A stretch of 45,210 nucleotides of DNA from Bacilli bacterium (GTDB taxonomy: Bacteria; Bacillota_I; Bacilli_A; RFN20; CAG-826): positions 1 to 45,210 of the forward strand of contig JAKSVF010000013.1 in the NCBI GenBank assembly GCA_024408235.1, in the 5' to 3' direction. The notes under the pieces are model-generated. The model did no database searches. It saw nothing but the letters and a program-made list of their open reading frames with translations, and was not told the origin of the DNA. The position numbers and the translations under genes were made by a program. Below, one piece after another: positions 37,104 to 45,136 of the stretch. The number at the start of each line of letters is the position of its first letter. Within the stretch, counting starts at the first letter, position 1.

Positions 37104-37544
37104 ATGCAGCGTCAAACAACAATGGCAAAGCCAGCTGAAGTTAAGCGTGCTTGGTATGTCGTCGATGCATCTGACATCGCACTCGGCCGTTTAGCATCTA
37201 ACGTCGCTCAGATCCTCATGGGCAAGAATAAGCCAACTTATACCCCAAACCAGGATACAGGCGATTGCGTTATCGTTATTAACGCATCCAAAGTCAAGCT
37301 CACAGGTGATGCAGAGCACAAGAAAAATTATTACAACGTCTCAGGTTACAACGGTGGATTAAGAACCCGTTCAGCAGGCGTCATGAAGAGAGAATTCCCA
37401 TGCGAAATGATCGAAAGAGCAGTTTGGGGAATGCTTCCAAAAGGACCTCTTGGCCGTCAGATGTACAAGAAGCTCTTCGTTTACGCAGACGACAAGCATG
37501 AGCAGGAAGCTCAGAAGCCAGTCGTTCTCGACCTCAAGAAATAA
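37104..37544 (+). CDS. rplM: 50S ribosomal protein L13
   Basis: 146 residues from the ATG at 37104 (MQRQTTMAKPAEV). A longer frame begins at 36984 but would start inside the promoter, so it is rejected. WYVVDASDIALGRLASNVAQIL, then VIVINASKVKLTGD, are the family core, and EMIERAVWGMLPKGPLGRQMYKKL is the L13 signature. AAGGAAAG lies upstream. L13 assembles early in the 50S subunit. rpsI follows after 15 nt, the universal pairing. Confidence 0.97.
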   Translation: MQRQTTMAKPAEVKRAWYVVDASDIALGRLASNVAQILMGKNKPTYTPNQDTGDCVIVINASKVKLTGDAEHKKNYYNVSGYNGGLRTRSAGVMKREFPCEMIERAVWGMLPKGPLGRQMYKKLFVYADDKHEQEAQKPVVLDLKK

Positions 37545-37559
37545 GGAGATTTAAACACA

Positions 37560-37949
37560 ATGGCAGAAACAAAGTATTACGGCACAGGCCGCAGAAAAGC
37601 ATCAGTCGCTCGTGTTTACGTCACAGCAGGATCAGGCAAGATCACAGTCAATGGCAGAGAAGTCACAGAGTACATGCCATATGCTACACTTGTCCAGAAC
37701 CTCAAGCAGCCTTTAGCTCTCACAGGCTCAGAAGGCAAGTATGATGTCGAAGCATTCACAAATGGTGGTGGCTTTACAGGACAGGCAGAAGCAATCCGTT
37801 TAGGACTTGCTCGTGCTCTTCTTGAAGCAGGCGAAGACAGAAGCACATTAAAAGTTGCTGGTATGTTAACACGTAACAGCCGCGCTAAAGAGCGTAAGAA
37901 ATACGGTCTCAAGGGCGCAAGACGTGCTCCACAGTTCAGCAAGCGTTAA
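37560..37949 (+). CDS. rpsI: 30S ribosomal protein S9
   Basis: 129 residues. [16 protein letters not shown] at the N-terminus, [20 protein letters not shown] in the middle and the basic tail [17 protein letters not shown] are diagnostic; the C-terminal Lys-Arg reaches the P-site tRNA. AAGGAGA lies about 12 nt before the ATG. Heavy bias to C-ending codons, as expected for a highly expressed gene. Confidence 0.98.
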   Translation: MAETKYYGTGRRKASVARVYVTAGSGKITVNGREVTEYMPYATLVQNLKQPLALTGSEGKYDVEAFTNGGGFTGQAEAIRLGLARALLEAGEDRSTLKVAGMLTRNSRAKERKKYGLKGARRAPQFSKR

Positions 37950-37971
37950 TCGTTTACTCAACAAGAATTCA

Positions 37972-37999
37972 AGCTCAGCGTTGCTGGGCTTTTTCTTTA
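37972..37999 (+). terminator. Terminator of rplM-rpsI
   Basis: AGCTCAGC (37972-37979), a 3-nt loop, GCTGGGCT (37983-37990), then TTTTTCTTT. Confidence 0.9.
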
Positions 38000-38009
38000 T
38001 GTTTTTTGC

Positions 38010-38041
38010 AAAAGAAAAGAGGTTCTTTTACGAACCCCTTT
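38010..38041 (-). terminator. Terminator of degV
   Basis: On the minus strand AAAGGGGTTC (38041-38032) pairs with GAACCTCTTTT (38025-38015) and is followed by CTTTTGC. It converges on the rpsI terminator. Confidence 0.75.
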
Positions 38042-38047
38042 AATTGC

Positions 38048-38917
38048 TTATCTATCTTTTGAATGGAAGCAAACGCCTGTGCAATCTGGCCCACAGTGGG
38101 AACCGATTGTTGGATTGATGTCGATGATCTTAACATCGATATCCTGTCCGTATTTATCTTTCAACTTTTCAACGATGATTCCCGCTAATTCTCGGCATCC
38201 TGTTGAGGCGACTGTGATTTCATAGTTTGCAATGTCATCCTGAACGGCTTCGACATGTTCAATAAGCTTATCAATTGCTTTCTTTCTGCCCGTTGCCTTG
38301 TCTATAGATTCCATCTTGCCCGCTCTAGACATATAGATAATCGGTTTGATTCCGATGATGTTTCCCATGAATGCTGTAATTCCTGAGACACGTCCTGATT
38401 TTCCGAAGAATTTCAAATTGTCTGCATAGAAGTAAACGCTCCAATGGTAGACGTCGTCTTCAAGCTTCTTCATGATTTCTTCAACTGGTGCGCCTTCTTT
38501 GTACATTTTGGCCGCAACCATGACTTGAGCGCGCGATACCAACGTGATTCCTTTTGTGTCGAAGTGGTAGAACTTTCTATCTGGGTATTTTTCTTCGAGT
38601 TCCTTAACTGCAAGATACATTGCGTTATATGTTCCTGACATCGCTTCAGAGAAGTGGACATATAAAACGTCTCTTCCAGCAGCGAATTCAGGCTCAAAGT
38701 ATTGAATGTATGTTTCAGGGCTTAATGCAGATGTTATTGGGAGAACGCCCTTTCTTAAAATGTTATAGAATGTCTCAGCGTCAAATTCCTGGAAATCAAT
38801 GTAAGGGAAGATCTCTTTGTCATCGATTGAATATGGCATTGAAATGAGTTTGATACCGTATTCTTTTGCGACTTCAGGTGTGATGTCACAGTCGGTATCT
38901 GTAAAAAATGTAAACAT
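38048..38917 (-). CDS. DegV family fatty-acid-binding protein
   Basis: 289 residues. TDTDCDITPEVAKEYGIKLISMPY (from about residue 6) and TSALSPETYIQYF, where the Thr-Ser pair contacts the ligand carboxylate, are typical. VHFSEAMSGTYNAM holds the conserved Ser-Gly-Thr. DNLKFFGKSGRVSG is close to the family's 'L..L.kgGRis'. DegV/FakB proteins present fatty acids to the kinase FakA; a fakA is not in the window, so the exact role is open. The C-terminus GSHCGPDCTGVCFHSK is richer in cysteine than usual. Single-gene transcript. Confidence 0.9.
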   Translation of the reverse strand: MFTFFTDTDCDITPEVAKEYGIKLISMPYSIDDKEIFPYIDFQEFDAETFYNILRKGVLPITSALSPETYIQYFEPEFAAGRDVLYVHFSEAMSGTYNAMYLAVKELEEKYPDRKFYHFDTKGITLVSRAQVMVAAKMYKEGAPVEEIMKKLEDDVYHWSVYFYADNLKFFGKSGRVSGITAFMGNIIGIKPIIYMSRAGKMESIDKATGRKKAIDKLIEHVEAVQDDIANYEITVASTGCRELAGIIVEKLKDKYGQDIDVKIIDINPTIGSHCGPDCTGVCFHSKDR

Positions 38918-38952
38918 AGGTCTATCCTTCTTAATTTTTTGGACTTAAAAAC

Positions 38953-38979
38953 TCTATATGATTTGTTTCTTTATGTCAA
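38953..38979 (-). promoter_or_regulatory. Probable degV promoter
   Basis: On the minus strand TTGACA (38979-38974) and TATAGA (38958-38953) with a 15-bp spacer, which is shorter than ideal. Confidence 0.4.
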
Positions 38980-39037
38980 ATTTTGCCTCTAACGTGCGCG
39001 CGTACATTAAATAATAAGAAAATAGTAATTTTTCTAC

Positions 39038-39066
39038 TTGCTACAAAATATCCATAGTTGTATATT
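39038..39066 (+). promoter_or_regulatory. Promoter of the tRNA cluster
   Basis: TTGCTA (39038-39043), 17-bp spacer, TATATT (39061-39066). The first tRNA starts at 39090. Confidence 0.65.
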
Positions 39067-39089
39067 ATTAAAGCACTTCGGTGCGGTGT

Positions 39090-39166
39090 GGGCCTTTAGC
39101 TCAGATGGTTAGAGCGTGCGCTTGATAAGCGCAAGGTCGATGGTTCGAGCCCATTAAGGCCCACCA
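39090..39166 (+). tRNA. tRNA-Ile (GAT)
   Basis: 77 nt with encoded CCA. Acceptor GGGCCTT pairs with AAGGCCC; the anticodon loop is CTTGATAAG-like with GAT; the T loop is GGTTCGAGCC. First of three tRNAs in one transcript. Confidence 0.95.
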
Positions 39167-39201
39167 ATCAAAATATAATATTTAGTCGAAACTGAATATT
39201 G

Positions 39202-39207
39202 TATAAT
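39202..39207 (+). promoter_or_regulatory. -10 element between tRNA-Ile and tRNA-Val
   Basis: TATAAT at 39202-39207, 28 nt before tRNA-Val; a -35 is not clear. It may give extra transcripts of the two downstream tRNAs. Confidence 0.4.
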
Positions 39208-39235
39208 AGAGGTGTTCTACGAGAGAACCCCCGTT

Positions 39236-39310
39236 GGGTGTTTAGCTCAGTGGGAGAGCGCTTCCTTCACACGGAAGAGGTCACAGGTTCGAAACCCGTA
39301 ACACCCACCA
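39236..39310 (+). tRNA. tRNA-Val (CAC)
   Basis: 75 nt with CCA. Acceptor GGGTGTT pairs with AACACCC. The anticodon stem CTTCC/GGAAG encloses TTCACAC, giving anticodon CAC, which reads only GUG. Confidence 0.93.
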
Positions 39311-39315
39311 AACTT

Positions 39316-39391
39316 GCCGACCTAGCTCAATTGGCAGAGCAACGCACTTGTAATGCGTAGGTTGCTGGTTCGATTCCGGTGGTCGGCACCA
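39316..39391 (+). tRNA. tRNA-Thr (TGT)
   Basis: 76 nt with CCA. Acceptor GCCGACC pairs with GGTCGGC. Stem ACGCA/TGCGT encloses CTTGTAA, anticodon TGT. Only 5 nt follow tRNA-Val, so the two are processed from one precursor. Confidence 0.95.
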
Positions 39392-39401
39392 CCTAGAAAG
39401 T

Positions 39402-39427
39402 AAGCCTTGCGAAAGCAGGGCTTTTTT
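39402..39427 (+). terminator. Terminator of the tRNA cluster
   Basis: AGCCTTGC (39403-39410), GAAA loop, GCAGGGCT (39415-39422), then TTTTTC. Confidence 0.9.
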
Positions 39428-39432
39428 CATGC

Positions 39433-39456
39433 AAAAAAGACCTCATCTCTGAGGCC
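39433..39456 (-). terminator. Terminator of the phosphodiesterase gene
   Basis: On the minus strand GGCCTC-agagat-GAGGTC (39456-39439, one G-U pair) followed by TTTTTT, directly after the stop at 39457. Confidence 0.8.
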
Positions 39457-40233
39457 TTATGCTCTTTTGTTTTTGTTAACGCGCTCCGTTAAATACTTGT
39501 TTTCTTTTTGTCCGTCTAAAGGTTTTGAGGAATCAATTAACTCGAAAGTCATTGCGTCGGCATATTTCTTGGAAAGCCTAGCCCTAGATTTATTGGTAAT
39601 AGTCCATGTTAAGATTCTCTTCCCTTGTCTTTTCCAAGTTCTGACTCTCTTTGACAAGAATGCGAGACGAACCTCTGAATCAATGAAGTCAAATTCATCT
39701 GCGTCGACACTGTTAGCGTCTAACCATTCTTTTCTTCCGTATAGTCTGCCGATATTAATATCGGTGTCTTTTAATCCTTTTAAGACGTCACCGTTAAATG
39801 ATATAAGAACAATCTTGCTTTTATCGGCGAGCGTTTCTAACACGGGTTTTACAAACTTGATTATGTCTTCAGTTTGGCCCTCTTGTACTTTGATTTCTAA
39901 GACTAGAGGAACCTTGTAGGCCCATAGATCTATTAATTCCTCTAAGGAGATGAGGTAGGATCCATCAAATAAGCGGTAATCTCTTTGAATTTCCTCTACG
40001 GTCAAATCGCGGATGTTTCCCTCTTTACCCGTCACGCGTTTTAAATCTCCATCGTGATTAACGATGAAGCGGTGGTCCTTTGTGAGGTTTATGTCACATT
40101 CAAAAGGAAAACCCTTTTCTATGGCGAATTCAAAAGCGGATTTCGAGTTTTCAGGTCTAGCTAAATCATGTAAGCCTCTATGGCAAACGCCGTTTGCCCA
40201 TGAAGCAAAGATGTTATCTATCGGCGTTTTCAT
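39457..40233 (-). CDS. Glycerophosphodiester phosphodiesterase
   Basis: 258 residues of a GDPD TIM barrel. CHRGLHDLARPENSKSAFEFAI (from about residue 17) has the catalytic His-Arg and the E-N pair. FECDINLTKDHRFIVNHDGDLKRVTG gives E-x-D and the second His-Asp. LVLEIK is the third metal-site strand (E-x-K). It hydrolyses glycerophosphodiesters to glycerol 3-phosphate and an alcohol. No signal peptide, so cytoplasmic. It overlaps the stop of the upstream thioesterase gene by 4 nt. Confidence 0.9.
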   Translation of the reverse strand: MKTPIDNIFASWANGVCHRGLHDLARPENSKSAFEFAIEKGFPFECDINLTKDHRFIVNHDGDLKRVTGKEGNIRDLTVEEIQRDYRLFDGSYLISLEELIDLWAYKVPLVLEIKVQEGQTEDIIKFVKPVLETLADKSKIVLISFNGDVLKGLKDTDINIGRLYGRKEWLDANSVDADEFDFIDSEVRLAFLSKRVRTWKRQGKRILTWTITNKSRARLSKKYADAMTFELIDSSKPLDGQKENKYLTERVNKNKRA

Positions 40234-40730
40234 TTTACATCGATCTCATCAATGTCAGTTGGAAGCGGTTCATTCATCATCGCATCGTAATCGTTGTGAT
40301 CAGGCGAGATCTGCTCTGGGGTTAGTCTCATGTATAAGGCGTCGCCTCTTGCAAGAACTTCTCCGTCCATTGTTCTGATCTCACCCCAACCTTGGAATGT
40401 GATATTTGTGAGTTTATCAATTTTTCCAACGCACATTAAAGGTGTTTCATATGGAACAGGCTTTTTGTACTGCATATTTAGTTTTATTGTGCATCCCCAA
40501 ATATTCTTGTCTAAGCACCAGACGGCTCTACCAATGGTCTCGTCGATGATTGATGTGATGTTTCCTCCGTGTGTTCTCTGAGGATAAGACTGGTGATTGT
40601 AGTCGAATTTGAAAAGGGCAACACATGATCCGTCTTCCATGTTGTAGAAGTTTGCGTGTAGTCCAAATGGGTTGTTTGTGCCACAGACATAGCAGTCTTT
40701 GGCGTTTGCTTGCTTTGATATAACTTTCAT
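40230..40730 (-). CDS. Hotdog-fold thioesterase (PaaI/YbgC-like)
   Basis: 166 residues. N-terminal CYVCGTNNPFGLHANFY (about 13-29), then the active-site region RTHGGNITSIIDETIGRAVW (about 52-71), where HGG and the acidic DE are typical of PaaI-type hotdog thioesterases, and a C-terminal strand DGEVLARGDALYMRL. 'C.vCG..N..GL' at the start is common in acyl-CoA thioesterases of this group. It likely hydrolyses an acyl-CoA or acyl-ACP; the substrate is unknown. It is in one transcript with the phosphodiesterase, suggesting a lipid connection. Confidence 0.8.
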   Translation of the reverse strand: MKVISKQANAKDCYVCGTNNPFGLHANFYNMEDGSCVALFKFDYNHQSYPQRTHGGNITSIIDETIGRAVWCLDKNIWGCTIKLNMQYKKPVPYETPLMCVGKIDKLTNITFQGWGEIRTMDGEVLARGDALYMRLTPEQISPDHNDYDAMMNEPLPTDIDEIDVK

Positions 40731-40752
40731 AATGCAAATATATTAAACCTTT

Positions 40753-40791
40753 TTAACAATGAGTGAATGAAATCAATTATAATTCTACTTA
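40753..40791 (+). promoter_or_regulatory. rarA promoter with transcription start at the ATG (leaderless)
   Basis: TATAAT (40778-40783) ends 7 nt before the ATG at 40791, and no ribosome binding site fits between. A possible -35 TTAACA (40753-40758) has a long 19-bp spacer. Confidence 0.45.
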
Positions 40792-42059
40792 TGAGAGACC
40801 CATTAGCCTTCAGGATAAGACCTAAAAACTTAGATGAAGTGGTTGGACAGCAACACATTGTTGGACCAAACGCCATATTGAGAAGATCGATCGAGAAGAA
40901 AGAACCTTTCTCTATGATTCTTTTCGGACCTCCAGGAACCGGAAAGACAACAATCGCGGAAGCTTATGCAAAATCAATGGGCATCCATTACGAGAAACTC
41001 AATGCTGTTACTACAGACAAGAAAGAAATGGAGTCCGCGATAAAAGACGCTAAGCTGTTTGGCCACGCAATAATCATCATGGATGAGGTTCATAGACTGG
41101 ACAAAACAAAACAGGATTTGCTGTTGCCATACGTTGAAGATGGGACATTCTTTTTAATCGGAGCTACAACCGCAAACCCATATATAGCTCTGAATAGAGC
41201 GGTGCGTTCTAGATGTAGACTTCTTGAAGTTAAGTCTTTGACAGAAGAAGATGTTTATCAGGGGCTCCTTCGTGCAGTTTCGTGCAAAGAAGGCGTAAAT
41301 AACGAGTACAAATTCGATGAAAGCGCGCTTAGATACATCGCAAAATTAAGCGGTGGCGATTTGCGTTTCTCTTTAAACACACTTGAACAAGCCACAATTC
41401 AATTCTCGAAAGAAGAAATAATTACTCGAGAAGACATAGAAAAAATCAATAAGGTCCCTAACTACGCGATGGATAAGAATGAGGAAGAGCATTATGATTC
41501 CGTCTCCGCTCTCCAAAAATCAATAAGAGGATCGGATGTAGATGCAGCGATTTATTATCTTGCTAGATTATGTATAGCAGAAGATCTCGATTCCATTAAG
41601 AGAAGATTACTTGTTACGGCTTATGAGGATGTTGGGTTAGCAAATCCTGCAGCTGTATCAAGGTGTCAACAGGCTATTGAAGCTGCTGAGAAGGTTGGTT
41701 TCCCGGAGGCAATCATTCCTCTTGGTTTCACAGTCTGCGAACTAGCATTGTCTCCTAAATCAAAGTCTTCATGCCTTGCAATTGAAGAGGCGATGGATTT
41801 TGCGTCCAAAAGACCTTTTGTTGTGCAAGATTATTTGAAACTAACCCCTGTGAACGTCCAGGAAGAGGATAAATACCCATACGATAGGCCTGATATTTGG
41901 GAAAGAATACAGTATTTGCCTGAAGTTATTAAGGACATGAAATTCTATCATCCGAACGATTTATCTATGTCGAATTATGAGAAATCTTTAAACGAAAACT
42001 ACAGAAGATTGAACTCAAGACCAAGGTCATCTAACCTCAGACAATTAAAAAAGAAATAA
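40791..42059 (+). CDS. rarA: Replication-associated recombination ATPase RarA (MgsA)
   Basis: 422 residues from the ATG at 40791 (MRDPLAFRIRPKNLDEVVGQ). An ATG at 40767 would add eight residues but would lie upstream of the -10. AAA+ core: Walker A FGPPGTGKTT, Walker B IIIMDEVHRLDK, sensor 1 GATTANPYIALN, and the arginine finger RAVRSRCRLLEV. The C-terminal RarA tetramerisation region (SIRGSDVDAAIYYLARL, then RRLLVTAYEDVGLANPAA) is intact. RarA acts at stalled forks and interacts with SSB. Single-gene transcript or linked with the small protein after it. Confidence 0.93.
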   Translation: MRDPLAFRIRPKNLDEVVGQQHIVGPNAILRRSIEKKEPFSMILFGPPGTGKTTIAEAYAKSMGIHYEKLNAVTTDKKEMESAIKDAKLFGHAIIIMDEVHRLDKTKQDLLLPYVEDGTFFLIGATTANPYIALNRAVRSRCRLLEVKSLTEEDVYQGLLRAVSCKEGVNNEYKFDESALRYIAKLSGGDLRFSLNTLEQATIQFSKEEIITREDIEKINKVPNYAMDKNEEEHYDSVSALQKSIRGSDVDAAIYYLARLCIAEDLDSIKRRLLVTAYEDVGLANPAAVSRCQQAIEAAEKVGFPEAIIPLGFTVCELALSPKSKSSCLAIEEAMDFASKRPFVVQDYLKLTPVNVQEEDKYPYDRPDIWERIQYLPEVIKDMKFYHPNDLSMSNYEKSLNENYRRLNSRPRSSNLRQLKKK

Positions 42060-42140
42060 TTTGCTTGCCATTTCATAAAATAATCCTAATATTACTCGTT
42101 CTTTTCCATGGGGAGAGGAACGTCAAGTTAGGAGGAAGGT

Positions 42141-42278
42141 ATGGTAATCAAGAACAAAAAATCTAATTCAATCGGTAAAGCCCAGACTAGAGAACTCAGC
42201 CGAGAGCAAAAGAAAAAAGAAAAAGAGAATGACATGGAAATGATGCTTCTTATTTACGCCGCATCAGTGATTGTGTAG
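42141..42278 (+). CDS. 45-residue charged protein with hydrophobic tail
   Basis: ATG at 42141 preceded by AGGAGG (42130-42135) at 5 nt, one of the best ribosome binding sites in the window; stop TAG at 42276-42278. The first 30 residues are highly basic and polar (KNKKSNSIGKAQTRELSREQ, then KKKEKEN). The last 15 are hydrophobic (MEMMLLIYAASVIV), too short to be sure of a membrane helix. No family recognised. A terminator follows. Confidence 0.65.
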   Translation: MVIKNKKSNSIGKAQTRELSREQKKKEKENDMEMMLLIYAASVIV

Positions 42279-42299
42279 TTGACGACATCTAATTGTGGG

Positions 42300-42328
42300 A
42301 AGGGAGTTAAAAGGCTCCCTTTTATTTA
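42300..42328 (+). terminator. Terminator after the small charged protein
   Basis: AAGGGAG (42300-42306), 8-nt loop, CTCCCTT (42315-42321), then TTATTTAT. Confidence 0.8.
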
Positions 42329-42341
42329 TCAATATTTAAGT

Positions 42342-42347
42342 TATAAT
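42342..42347 (+). promoter_or_regulatory. -10 element of tRNA-Leu
   Basis: TATAAT 10 nt before the tRNA start; a -35 is not obvious. Confidence 0.45.
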
Positions 42348-42357
42348 ATTTGCCGCT

Positions 42358-42441
42358 GGGCGTATGGCGGAATGGTAGACGCGTTAGACTTAGGATCTAA
42401 TGTAGCGATACGTACAGGTTCGAGTCCTGCTACGCCCACCA
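42358..42441 (+). tRNA. tRNA-Leu (TAG)
   Basis: 84 nt with CCA. Acceptor GGGCGTA pairs with TACGCCC. Stem TTAGA/TCTAA encloses CTTAGGA, anticodon TAG. The variable arm (TGTAGCGATACGT) is long, as in class II tRNAs. Beyond it composition changes and a transposase begins, so it may be an integration site. Confidence 0.95.
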
Positions 42442-42452
42442 TATGTAACCCC

Positions 42453-42488
42453 AGCCCGATTCGAACGAAGAATTGGGCTTTTATTATA
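42453..42488 (+). terminator. Terminator of tRNA-Leu
   Basis: AGCCCgATTC (42453-42462) pairs with GAATtGGGCT (42470-42479), followed by TTTATTATA. Confidence 0.8.
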
Positions 42489-42501
42489 AATAATAAAAAA
42501 A

Positions 42502-43488
42502 TTATAGTCGCTTTTTGCGCCATTCCTCTTCCTTCAGCATCGGAGGCAAGCCCTTGTTGCTGGTGTGGATCCTTTTCCCGTTGTAGAAGGCGAAATATTC
42601 GGAGAGATATTTCTCCAGCGCAAGGCGATCCACGTAACTGTTAATATTTATATTAATCTCCTCTTTCCTGAGCGTTGAGTAGAAGCCTTCCATGCAGGCG
42701 TTGTCGGTGGGCGCGCCAGGGTAGGAGAAGGATTGTCTGACCCCGTAGAACCTCAGGGAATCCATGAACAGGTGGGACCTGAATTCGGAGCCCTGGTCCG
42801 TGTGGAATATCAGGCCGACCGGTTCGTTTCTGCTCGCGTAGGCATCCCTGAAGGTGTTGAGTGCCAATCGGTCGCTTCTTTTCGGCGAGACCCTCCAGGC
42901 GACGACCATCCTTGCGTAAAGGTCGAGTATTACGCACAGGTAGTAGCGGACGCTGCCGATCCTGATCTCGAGGAAATCCGAGGCCCACACCTTGTTCGGG
43001 GCATCCTGGTCGAATTGCCTCTTGAGCAGGTTCCTGTAGTACTGCTGCCTGTCCCTTCTGACGCTTTTGGCCGGCCTTTTCACCACGGACGCCACCCTCA
43101 ATCCGTTCCGCTTCATTATCCTCGAGACCGTCTCCTTGGAGATGCTTATCCCCCTGGACCTCAGCGCGATGACGATCCTGTCCTGGCCGTAGACGCCCCT
43201 CGATTCCTCGAAGACCTCCTTGACGAGCTTGGTCACCTCCGCCTCCTTCCTGGCGAACCACGGCTCCTCTACCTTGTTGTGCAGGAAGTTGTAGAAGGTC
43301 CCTCTGTTCAGCCCGATCGCGGTGCAGACCTCATAGGGGGTGTAGGCTGGGTTGTCCTCAAGGAACCTCTTGCAGGCCCTTTCCTTCTCTTTCACGGAAG
43401 AATTGAGGCCGATCCCGATGTTCTCGAGGATGTATACCTTCTTCCTCAGCCTCTCGTTCTCCTTCACCAATTGCGATTTCCTTATCAT
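42502..43488 (-). mobile_element. IS3-family transposase orfB, orfA absent
   Basis: 328 residues from the ATG at 43488, which has GAGGAGG 6 nt upstream; an ATG at 43503 lies inside that site. The DDE residues are intact: D176 in WASDFLEI, D236 in HTDQGSEF and E272 in MEGFYSTLRKEE (numbers counted from 43503), a D-60-D-35-E spacing. An N-terminal coiled coil (LVKENERLRKKVYILE) and the HTH21-type segment precede the rve core. Normally orfB is made by frameshift from an upstream orfA; none of the three frames between 43504 and 43620 encodes one. Terminal inverted repeats were not found. GC is high: bases 43141-43200 contain 38 G or C in 60. Confidence 0.85.
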
Positions 43489-43633
43489 GCGAAGCCTCCT
43501 CATATCGTTTTAGGAAGACAATGATAGACCGCGTTACAAATCCGTGTTAGAACCTTCTGATATCGAAATTCATAACTGATGACCATGAAATTTTGTTAGA
43601 ATAGAGGCCTGAGAAGGAGCGTTAAACAATAGG

Positions 43634-45058
43634 ATGCTGATTGCCGCGATAATAAACTTCTTGCTTATAGTCTCTGCCTACATAGCGATTTTGTCCTCGT
43701 TTAGGAGAAAAAAGAATTTGGATTACGATCTGAAAACGACCGCTTCCAAATTCTATAAAGCAGTGGTTAATTTTGGTTTTGCAGTGTTTGGCGCGATGAC
43801 GTCTGCCGGCGCCGCCGCGTTGATTGCCGTCGACGGCGAGAAAGCCAATAACCTTCCTTTTTTGATCGTCGCTGCGTGCTTCGGCGCATTTTCCTTGCTT
43901 TTCGTATTCCTCATCTATGCCCAGTTCGAGGCTGTTAAAGGGAATCGCATCTACATTAGGAGATTCGCAAGAATCAGGGAGATACCGATCGACGAAGTGC
44001 GATCGATTGACTCTCATTCGAATGGTTATGTAGTCGTCTGCAGAAACGGGATCGGCTTCACGGTAGACAAGAGGACTGTCGGCGCCGATGATTTGATCGG
44101 GCTTATCCGCGAGAGGACGGCGGCCAAGATTTATTCGGTTTCCTGCAATGCGCCGGTCGAACCCAAAAACAACAGCGCGAGAGATGATGAGCCGCAGAGC
44201 GATGAGATCATCGCTTTGGAAGAAATAGGGCGCGAGTTCAGGGAGAACTCCGACGCATTCAAGCGCAAGCAGGCTACCGAAGTAGTTCTCGTCACATCTA
44301 TTGCGTTTTTGGCCATTATATCAATTGGGCTTTTATTGTTTTTCCTCGCCGAAAGCCTTATCGGTCTCGTGTCCGCCATCTTGAGCGTTCCGCTTTTCTT
44401 TGCCTTCTTGTCGGTTCCGGCGCGCATCAAGGGGAACATCGATAAGGATTTGGAGCACGATGACGAATGGCTAGGCAATAAGTACAAATACCAGAACCCG
44501 AAGGTGAAAGGACATTCGAGAGGGAAATTCCTGCCTAGATGCATCATGCTCTCCATTCTTTGCGCCTGCTCTTTGTGCATTGGCGCCATAACAGGCGGGG
44601 TTTCCTTTTCCCAGAAGCCGGTGGAAGAGTCCGATTTGAAGTTGGTCAGCGGTCAGTTCGAGTATGTAAGGACTGTTTCTGATGATTACGCGATAGGGTT
44701 GAAAGGCGATCCTGTAGAATATCGAATCGGCAGCGTTGAGGAGCCTCGCTTCAACAAGGACTTTTTTAAAGAGGTGAAACCCGGAGACGTGCTTGAGGTA
44801 TTCATCGAGATGGATCCGAATCTTATTTCCATAAAGTACAAGGAGCGTACTTCTTGGACCTATGTGTACACCGTAAAGTCTGAATTCGAGACCTATTTTT
44901 CCTACGATGACTATGTTCTTGCTTTCGAGGAAAACAGGAACAATGGGATAATAGGGTTCGCTGTGAGCTCATCAATTTTCGCTGTATCGGCAATCGGCAT
45001 GTTTGCGTGTTACCTCGTTTATAAGAAAGAGGAGAAATTCGAAACTGTTTGTGTTTGA
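43634..45058 (+). CDS. Large uncharacterised membrane protein with a PH-like segment
   Basis: 474 residues, not recognised. Helices at about 1-20, 45-66, 76-97, then a soluble part (about 100-165, NRIYIRRFARIREIPIDEVRSIDSHS followed by GYVVVCRNGIGFTV), whose beta-rich 'r.f..ir.ip.deI..i' pattern resembles bacterial PH domains. Two more helices follow at about 205-250, one at about 295-315 (LSILCACSLCIGAITGG), a second extracytoplasmic-looking beta-rich region (about 325-430) and a last helix at about 440-462. GC is well above the core genes. AAGGAG lies about 14 nt upstream, slightly far. It might sense or regulate something at the membrane; no partner is visible. Confidence 0.65.
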   Translation: MLIAAIINFLLIVSAYIAILSSFRRKKNLDYDLKTTASKFYKAVVNFGFAVFGAMTSAGAAALIAVDGEKANNLPFLIVAACFGAFSLLFVFLIYAQFEAVKGNRIYIRRFARIREIPIDEVRSIDSHSNGYVVVCRNGIGFTVDKRTVGADDLIGLIRERTAAKIYSVSCNAPVEPKNNSARDDEPQSDEIIALEEIGREFRENSDAFKRKQATEVVLVTSIAFLAIISIGLLLFFLAESLIGLVSAILSVPLFFAFLSVPARIKGNIDKDLEHDDEWLGNKYKYQNPKVKGHSRGKFLPRCIMLSILCACSLCIGAITGGVSFSQKPVEESDLKLVSGQFEYVRTVSDDYAIGLKGDPVEYRIGSVEEPRFNKDFFKEVKPGDVLEVFIEMDPNLISIKYKERTSWTYVYTVKSEFETYFSYDDYVLAFEENRNNGIIGFAVSSSIFAVSAIGMFACYLVYKKEEKFETVCV

Positions 45059-45136
45059 TTCTTCGTGGTTTTCGTTTGGCCTAGGCCAGAAGGCGACTGA
45101 TGGCATGATATAAACTGATGGAGGTTGGAATTTGCG

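Noticed and set aside
39081..39090. The GCAC-ttcg-GTGC hairpin ahead of tRNA-Ile as a regulator
   Set aside because: A small stable leader hairpin between promoter and tRNA is most likely a processing feature.
42279..42644. 121-codon plus-strand frame across tRNA-Leu and the IS end
   Set aside because: It runs through the tRNA and its terminator and reads the transposase backward; no ribosome binding site.
42653..43524. Long open frames overlapping the transposase on both strands (plus 42733-43524, minus 42653-43261)
   Set aside because: They are shadows created by the high GC of the transposase gene; only the orfB frame has DDE motifs.
43504..43620. Hidden orfA upstream of the transposase
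   Set aside because: All three minus-strand frames are stopped within this region and none resembles a helix-turn-helix OrfA.
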